DNA from: Dehalococcoidales bacterium
Lineage (GTDB): Bacteria; Chloroflexota; Dehalococcoidia; Dehalococcoidales; UBA3254
DNA: 11,598 bases
Reading direction: 5' to 3'
Assembly: GCA_016926695.1 (NCBI GenBank)
Contig: JAFGOB010000187.1
Location: 1-11,598, forward strand
In this document: piece after piece, positions 7,228-11,598 of the stretch
Layout: each line of letters starts with the position of its first letter
Position numbering within the stretch: position 1 is the first letter of the stretch
Made by a program: the position numbers and the translations under genes
Notes under the pieces: model-generated
Seen by the model: the letters and a program-made list of their open reading frames with translations, nothing else
Databases searched by the model: none
What the model was told of the DNA's origin: nothing

Positions 7228-9529
7228 AATCAGCGGCTTGTTGCCGCTCTTATTCATTCTGGTTATCACGCTGCTGCTGTCTTCCTTCTCAAGTGCAAGT
7301 ACGCCATATTCCTTTGACTCTGATGGTGATGGAATACCGGATTCCATTGATAAATGCCCGGGCACGCCGCCCGGGGCCATCGTGGATATTTACGGCTGTC
7401 CCGCCAATACTACGGAAGGCCAATGTAATTGCGGCCCCCCACCTGATTTTGCGGATTGCGTTACTGTAAGAGATGATCCGACTACTCCGGAAGATGAAGG
7501 ATATGTTTCTTCGGAATGTTATCAGCTTGAAGCCTATCGCAAATGTTTGGAAAAGTGCGGGAATGATGATGGACCACTGGTAATTACATCACTGACAGCT
7601 TCTTTCGCTATATCCACAGACCAGGCAGCAGCGAATGAAATTGTTACCTTCACCTCCACTTCTGAATGTACAGGTAGCAAAATCGTGGAATTCAAATGGT
7701 ATCTGGACGGAGTATATCTCCAGGATACAGGAAATGTGGGTCAATGGAGCCGTGTAATTTCCGCGGTAGGCCCACACAAAGTCAAGCTTGTAATCAGGAA
7801 TGACACGGGTAGAGTGTCGGAGATAGAAAAGTCTTTCCAGGTAGTTGAGTCACGACTTCTGTTAACGGCTTATACGGACAAGGCATTTTACCTGGTTGGA
7901 GATATCTTAAACATCATCGGCAAATTAACCTTCGATGGGAAACCGGTTTCCGGCGCCTCTATAGATATTGAAATCCTGCGTCATGACGGAAACATCGACA
8001 AAAAGTCGGCGCTTACGCAACCTGACGGCGCCTTCGCAATACCATATCAAGTTCCCAAAGTAACTGGTCAATCATTACAGGATCAATGGATCATTGACCT
8101 GAATGCCTCACCGGTAGAACCGGAATATGGTAAGACATCAAAGAAAATCTCCGTCCAGGTTGAGCTTTTACAGGTGTGGTTCGAAAGCCTCCAGCTTTTT
8201 CAGTTTCAATATACTGATTTACCTGTAGTCGGGCGTTATTTTGTGATAGAAGCCGGGTCAGAACCCACCCTGAGGGTGGAAATGGGTAGCTCCAGCGAAC
8301 AAATAACCAGGATTGGAGCTAAACCGGAAGTAACTGTCATGTTGGATATAAATTCAAAATGGAATTTTAACAGAGAGAAGAACGTAATTCAAGAGAGTAA
8401 AAACATATTTCAGGAGAGGAAGAATGTCTCTGTTGGAGCAGGTTCTACGTCGGTTGATTTTGTTTTTACGCTTGAACCCGGTATATATTCCATAGGAGCA
8501 TTTATTGACCCGGACTTCAAATATATGGAGCCAAAATATAAAGATTTCATGTATGAGGATATTAGTCCGGTGATGGTTACTGAGAACTTTGATCTTACCT
8601 ATAGCGAGAAAATGTTGAGAGAAGAGCTCTTGACAGCCCTGAACAACTACGCTCAAGAAAACGAACTGAAGAGTGCGTCTGCAAAATATGCAGGTTGGGA
8701 CCCATCCCATTTCCTTAAGCTGGGGACTTTTATGTTTGAAACAGGAACTTACGAAGATAGCGATTCCGTGTTCGTAACACACAAGGAGGATGAGCTGGGA
8801 AAACGAATAGATGAAAGATATGATCTTGAAGCCCGGCCCTTGACGCCTGCCGAGGTATTGGAAGAAGCCCTGAAGATAAATGACAATTACGTTTATGATG
8901 CCTTATTGACCTGCCACAACTATTTCAAGGCAAAGGCCTATGCTTTGAGAAGAGAGAAAACATCAAATCTTATCAGTGGAATTGAGCAGCGGATTAAAAG
9001 GGAGCAAAATACCTTAGCCAAATTAGCCGACGAGGGAGCATCACAGGATAAGCAGATGGAAAAGAAAAACGAGATCATTAAGTTTGAGCTGGAACTGGAA
9101 AAATTAAAGGAAGCCCCGAAACTTTTCAGCCAGGTGAAACAACTGAGACGAAAGGAAGACAATGAAGGGGCCTGGTATCACCTCTTTGGCACGCTGACTA
9201 CAGGTTATGCCGAGCGGGAAAATACCTGGGAGCTGATATCCTCAAGCGGCTATGTACAGGCTGAATTAATTGGAGAACACGTACTTTGGAAAGGGATCAA
9301 GGAAAAAGGTTTCAATATTCTGGAATGGGGCGCAGTTCCTGATGAGGTTGAGTATGCCTGGGATATTCAAGGCGGCTATCTGGGAGGCGAGATATGGGGT
9401 GTTATGAAAGAGAACCGGAAGAAAACCAAGGAAATAATACAGGAAAATGTTGAACATTTTAAGCCGGATGCCTGGCACGAGCCAGGACATATTATCGATG
9501 GTTTTACCGGTCAGAAAATTTATGAGTAA
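7214..9529 (+). CDS. Large secreted multidomain protein (TSP3, PKD-like, Ig-like, coiled coil)
   Basis: A 771-residue exported protein. The signal peptide (1 to ~29) ends FSSAS. Residues 35-63 form one thrombospondin type 3 calcium-binding repeat ([16 protein letters not shown], then DIYGCP). A cysteine-rich linker (~68-116) with about seven Cys follows. Residues ~128-212 are a PKD-like domain with KWYLDGVYL and a terminal FQVVES strand. Residues ~213-315 are another beta sandwich ([30 protein letters not shown]) like those in macroglobulin or carboxypeptidase-regulatory proteins. A third beta-rich region (~316-455) precedes a helical region with a charged coiled coil (~585-650). The last ~120 residues are unrecognised. 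No membrane anchor, LPXTG or other sorting signal is visible at the C-terminus. The start overlaps the GRAM gene by 14 bases, and the stop overlaps the next gene by 8. Probable cell-surface or secreted structural role; specific function unknown. Confidence 0.8.
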   Translation: MRLLRISGLLPLLFILVITLLLSSFSSASTPYSFDSDGDGIPDSIDKCPGTPPGAIVDIYGCPANTTEGQCNCGPPPDFADCVTVRDDPTTPEDEGYVSSECYQLEAYRKCLEKCGNDDGPLVITSLTASFAISTDQAAANEIVTFTSTSECTGSKIVEFKWYLDGVYLQDTGNVGQWSRVISAVGPHKVKLVIRNDTGRVSEIEKSFQVVESRLLLTAYTDKAFYLVGDILNIIGKLTFDGKPVSGASIDIEILRHDGNIDKKSALTQPDGAFAIPYQVPKVTGQSLQDQWIIDLNASPVEPEYGKTSKKISVQVELLQVWFESLQLFQFQYTDLPVVGRYFVIEAGSEPTLRVEMGSSSEQITRIGAKPEVTVMLDINSKWNFNREKNVIQESKNIFQERKNVSVGAGSTSVDFVFTLEPGIYSIGAFIDPDFKYMEPKYKDFMYEDISPVMVTENFDLTYSEKMLREELLTALNNYAQENELKSASAKYAGWDPSHFLKLGTFMFETGTYEDSDSVFVTHKEDELGKRIDERYDLEARPLTPAEVLEEALKINDNYVYDALLTCHNYFKAKAYALRREKTSNLISGIEQRIKREQNTLAKLADEGASQDKQMEKKNEIIKFELELEKLKEAPKLFSQVKQLRRKEDNEGAWYHLFGTLTTGYAERENTWELISSSGYVQAELIGEHVLWKGIKEKGFNILEWGAVPDEVEYAWDIQGGYLGGEIWGVMKENRKKTKEIIQENVEHFKPDAWHEPGHIIDGFTGQKIYE

Positions 9530-10487
9530 GAAAAATATTAAAATCATACTATTCCTGGCAGGAATAGTATGTGCACTGGCGATTTTATCATTGTGTCCAG
9601 TTCATACTGTTTATGCCCAGGAGCCGGAAGACCTTGTGTCTTTCTTTAATGCGCAGTTCATACCGGTCGAAGAAGTCACACTGGAAGGCGCCGCCGTGGT
9701 CGTAAAATACAGGATGGATATGATAACAGACCCGGAGGGGTTTGAAAAAGATATTCTGTACATCTTCGGCAAAGTTGCAAGGGAGTTTCCCGACTATCAA
9801 GCCACTCGCATACAATGCCTGGTAGGTGAGGAGATTATACTTGAATATGAAATGAATATTCCGGACATTTTGGATTACGCCAATGGCAAAACAACTGATG
9901 AGGCAATAATGTCCAAAATCAGAGCAAAAGAGATTGTTGTAATAAGCAACCAATCTCCCAACGCTTCCTTCGCTATAACGCCTGTAAGCCCGACAACCGG
10001 TGATACGCTTAAAGGAACCAGCACATCTTTCGACCCGGATGGTGACACACTCACATATTCATGGTACTTCAATGGTGAATATGATAGTAACATCGGAAAT
10101 CTTCCGGAATGGACATGGCCAAACCCGGGAGCCGGGGAACATACCATAAAATTGGTAGTGGAGGACAGCCGGGGCGGGCAAGATGAATACTCTCTGATAA
10201 TTGTAGTTGCCGCAGAGGAAAAGGAGGACAAGGGTTTCTGCTTTATTGCCACCGCAGCCTATGGAACGCCACTGGCCCCGGAAATTGATATCCTCAGGGA
10301 ATTCCGGGATGAGGTCTTAATGAAAAATAGAGCAGGCAGGGCCTTTGTAAAAATCTATTACATATCAAGCCCACCGCTGGCAGATTTTATTTCTGAGCAC
10401 GAAACATTAAGAACCCTGGTAAGGGAATTATTAGTTAATCCTTTGGTAACGATAATTGATGCCAGCGATGAACTTTGGAATAACTGA
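9522..10487 (+). CDS. Secreted PKD-domain protein with C-terminal CFI-box
   Basis: Start chosen at ATG 9522 (321 residues). The longer frame from 9447 would put 25 non-signal residues before a perfect signal peptide. The signal peptide (1-32) ends VYA-QE. Residues ~33-142 form an unrecognised alpha/beta domain. Residues ~143-230 are a PKD domain ([48 protein letters not shown]). After a charged linker (EEKEDKG), residues 240-321 are the [13 protein letters not shown] domain that I know as CFI-box-[57 protein letters not shown]. Here the protein ends at LWNN with no hydrophobic tail. The CFI-box DNA is repeated almost exactly in the next gene. Its start overlaps the upstream gene by 8 bases. 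Likely cell-surface; the CFI-box role is not established. Confidence 0.8.
   Translation: MSKKNIKIILFLAGIVCALAILSLCPVHTVYAQEPEDLVSFFNAQFIPVEEVTLEGAAVVVKYRMDMITDPEGFEKDILYIFGKVAREFPDYQATRIQCLVGEEIILEYEMNIPDILDYANGKTTDEAIMSKIRAKEIVVISNQSPNASFAITPVSPTTGDTLKGTSTSFDPDGDTLTYSWYFNGEYDSNIGNLPEWTWPNPGAGEHTIKLVVEDSRGGQDEYSLIIVVAAEEKEDKGFCFIATAAYGTPLAPEIDILREFRDEVLMKNRAGRAFVKIYYISSPPLADFISEHETLRTLVRELLVNPLVTIIDASDELWNN
9545..9571 (+). promoter_or_regulatory. Perfect 12-bp hairpin in the signal-peptide codons
   Basis: CATACTATTCCT (9545-9556) and its exact reverse complement AGGAATAGTATG (9560-9571) are separated by three bases (GGC). The hairpin covers codons 8-17 of the CFI-box gene, beginning 21 bases after its ATG. 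No T-run follows, so it is not an intrinsic terminator. As RNA it would be a very stable stem and could affect ribosome entry or mRNA stability between this gene and the large upstream gene. As DNA it could be a protein-binding palindrome. Confidence 0.6.
10239..10485 (+). repeat. CFI-box direct repeat, copy 1
   Basis: These 247 bases, from the Cys codon of CFIATAAYG to the last shared base after Asn-Asn, match 11098-11344 without any insertion or deletion. I count about 20 differences by hand, roughly 92% identity. The similarity ends abruptly at both sides (…AATAACTGAGG here, …AATAACTTTCT in copy 2), which marks a duplicated DNA module. Beyond it the two genes are unrelated. Confidence 0.85.
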
Positions 10488-10671
10488 GGCAGGCTGTCAA
10501 TAGTGGACGCCATATTGATCATGCTGCCAGCAGTCCTGCATAGTAACTTTGCGCCATACCCTGGAATAAAATCAGACCTGACGAAGAAGCCTGGATATTT
10601 GTCGAGGCTCGGAACGCAACCAAACTCTCTCGCACGGCGTATGACACCATCTACTATTGAGGGGTACAAAG
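10488..10671. other. Spacer between CFI-box genes with start-region repeat (copy 2 at 10641-10684)
   Basis: No intact gene is supported in this spacer of about 180 bases. The plus strand from 10547 to the TGA at 10658-10660 reads plausible protein (PDEEAWIFVEARNATKLSRT, then AYDTIYY). An upstream stop and the absence of a start make it, at best, a remnant. From 10641 the sequence becomes the second copy of the leader repeat seen at 6282-6324, ending in the ribosome site GAGGGG before TTG 10672. Two 60-100-codon frames on either strand lack protein-like features. Confidence 0.5.
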
Positions 10672-11409
10672 TTGAAGAAGTATAACTTGTTACTCATTCT
10701 TATAGTAATAGCCTGCCTTTTCCCCCTGAGTGTTCATGCCCAGGAGTCCAATCCCACCGTTGTCAGGCATGTGTTGTGCAAGGAAGTAAGTGGTAGCGAT
10801 CCGAAAAAAATTACAGCTAAATTCACCACTGACGAAAAGGTCTTCTCCTGGTTGAAAATCAAGGATGCAAGTGTTGGAGATAAAGTGCACTGGCTTTTCA
10901 AAGGTGCCAATGAAATAGAGTACTCGGAATCAAAGGTACTGGAGATGAGTGGTGACCAATCCGTCTATGCTGTGTTGGACTTAAAGCAGTACAGTACCAG
11001 GGATGATGTAGGTGATTGGTCCGTTACCGTCTACCTGAATGATGATCAAGCATTTACGGACAGCTTCGCTGTTGATCCGCTTACCGGCTTCTACCACTGT
11101 TTTATTGCCACCGCAGCCTATGGAACCCCCCTGGCCCCGGAGATTGATATCCTCAGAGAATTCAGAGATGAGGTTTTGTTGAAAAATATAGCAGGTAGGG
11201 CCTTTGTAAAAATCTATTACATAACAAGCCCACCGCTGGCAGATTTTATTTCTGAGCACGAAACATTAAGGACCCTGGTAAGGGAAATAGTAATCAATCC
11301 TTTGGTAACAATAATTGATGCCAGCAATGAACTTTGGAATAACTTTCTTCCCAGTCCATCCAGTATGGCTGCTTTTATAACAATACTCCTCTGGTTTTTC
11401 GTTTTTTAA
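10672..11409 (+). CDS. Chimeric signal-peptide protein with CFI-box and C-terminal hydrophobic tail
   Basis: Start placed at TTG 10672 (245 residues) after GAGGGG, matching its paralog's start; a TTG five codons earlier is less likely. The signal peptide ends VHA-QE. Residues ~25-138 repeat the beta domain of the protein encoded at 6312-6848 ([49 protein letters not shown]). Immediately after the shared DPLTG (135-139), where the paralog has a membrane helix, this protein switches to a CFI-box (C143 to about residue 225) almost identical to that of the gene upstream. It then ends in a hydrophobic tail ([14 protein letters not shown]) with no basic residues after it. The tail could be a membrane anchor or sorting-type signal. 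It is a clear domain-shuffling product within one operon. Function unknown. Confidence 0.8.
   Translation: MKKYNLLLILIVIACLFPLSVHAQESNPTVVRHVLCKEVSGSDPKKITAKFTTDEKVFSWLKIKDASVGDKVHWLFKGANEIEYSESKVLEMSGDQSVYAVLDLKQYSTRDDVGDWSVTVYLNDDQAFTDSFAVDPLTGFYHCFIATAAYGTPLAPEIDILREFRDEVLLKNIAGRAFVKIYYITSPPLADFISEHETLRTLVREIVINPLVTIIDASNELWNNFLPSPSSMAAFITILLWFFVF
11098..11344 (+). repeat. CFI-box direct repeat, copy 2
   Basis: Second copy of the 247-base module at 10239-10485, same length and frame, with about 20 mismatches by hand count. Mismatches are largely at third codon positions, with a few conservative replacements (for example Leu/Ile, Leu/Val, Val/Ile, Ser/Thr, Asp/Asn). This suggests the duplicated domain has stayed under protein-level constraint or been homogenised. 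Confidence 0.85.
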
Positions 11410-11421
11410 GTTCGCAGGGTA

Positions 11422-11553
11422 TCATGTCCTGTACACATTGCTAAAGACCAGGTCAATCAACCAGTTCCGGTAGTCCCTGAACGCTTCCTTTACATATTTG
11501 GCGTTACTGCAAAAAGGTTTATTGATTTATTTTTCAGTCTCTATAGGTGTCAT
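11422..11553 (-). pseudogene. Possible gene remnant with early stop
   Basis: On the minus strand an ATG at 11551-11553 opens a 43-codon frame broken by TAA at codon 9. Beyond the stop it continues as protein-like sequence (INKPFCSNAKYVKEAFRDYR, then NWLIDLVFSNVYRT), ending in TGA at 11422-11424. The aromatic and charged pattern resembles a degraded helical protein, possibly a mobile-element fragment, but I cannot name a family. It may be chance. Confidence 0.25.
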
Positions 11554-11593
11554 GCTGAATCCCGACGCCGCCTTTTCACCCGTCGGGCAGCAT
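11552..11593. repeat. Two-part hairpin at the window edge
   Basis: ATGCTG (11552-11557) pairs with CAGCAT (11588-11593). Inside it CCCGACG (11561-11567) pairs with CGTCGGG (11581-11587). Only a three-base bulge (AAT) interrupts the 13-bp stem, and the loop is 13 bases. It lies about 140 bases after the last operon gene. It has no T-run on the plus strand within the window, so it may be a REP-like or IS-end palindrome rather than a standard terminator. Confidence 0.5.
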
Positions 11594-11598
11594 CATCA

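Noticed and set aside
8265..8279. CCACCC-TGA-GGGTGG hairpin
   Set aside because: Six base pairs inside a long coding region, explainable by chance and codon use; no positional reason for regulation.
8354..8782. Minus-strand open frame of 142 codons
   Set aside because: It is antisense to the large secreted protein, Cys/Phe/His-rich in a way typical of shadow frames, with no start-site support.
9447..9521. Extended N-terminus of the PKD/CFI-box protein from ATG 9447
   Set aside because: The extra 25 residues overlap the preceding gene and precede a standard signal peptide; ATG 9522 gives a normal exported protein.
1..11598. CRISPR array, tRNA or rRNA genes
   Set aside because: I saw no regularly spaced repeats beyond the short IS-type ladder and no tRNA cloverleaf or rRNA consensus stretches on either strand.

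Overview
The window looks bacterial. It has a clear sigma70-type promoter, purine-rich Shine-Dalgarno sites, ATG/GTG/TTG starts, lipoprotein-like and Sec-type signal peptides, an AraC-family regulator and bacterial IS families. Composition is moderate, neither strongly GC- nor AT-rich. The protein families (PKD-like repeats, thrombospondin type 3 repeat, [13 protein letters not shown] C-terminal domain, ISAzo13-like transposase, MauE/DoxX-like protein) would fit an environmental anaerobe such as a Chloroflexota/Dehalococcoidia or clostridial lineage. That placement is an impression, not a demonstrated result.

Bases 1-4300 are a decaying, IS-scarred region. At the left edge lies a ladder of about 22-bp repeats typical of an IS21-family terminus. 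It runs into, and supplies the last codons of, an AraC-type regulator on the minus strand. Next come the minus-strand remains of an ABC exporter: a permease cut off after about 250 residues and an ATPase interrupted by one in-frame amber codon, still overlapping by ATGA. The 5' end of the ATPase abuts the 5'-truncated end of an ISAzo13-family transposase on the plus strand, which itself needs a -1 frameshift at an A8 tract to be read through. Bases 3989-4302 hold only a short possible coding remnant.

Bases 4303-5593 carry two intact-looking plus-strand membrane proteins: one with a PH-like cytoplasmic domain, and a MauE/DoxX-like five-helix protein with a CGC motif.

Bases 5698-11409 form the most coherent part. 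A promoter (-35 TTGCAT, 17-bp spacer, -10 TATAAT) precedes six tightly packed plus-strand genes. In order they encode: a lipoprotein-like protein with a beta-sandwich domain; a signal-peptide protein with a C-terminal membrane anchor; a small GRAM-domain protein; a 771-residue secreted protein (TSP3 calcium-binding repeat, PKD-like and Ig-like domains, coiled coil); a PKD protein ending in a CFI-box domain; and a chimeric protein. The chimera joins an N-terminal half paralogous to the second gene to a C-terminal CFI-box nearly copied from the fifth. The genes appear to make a set of cell-surface proteins with a cytoplasmic GRAM partner. I do not recognise the set as a described system. A perfect 12-bp-stem hairpin lies inside the signal-peptide codons of the fifth gene.

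The last ~190 bases hold no intact gene, only a stop-interrupted possible minus-strand remnant and a strong two-part hairpin at the right edge.
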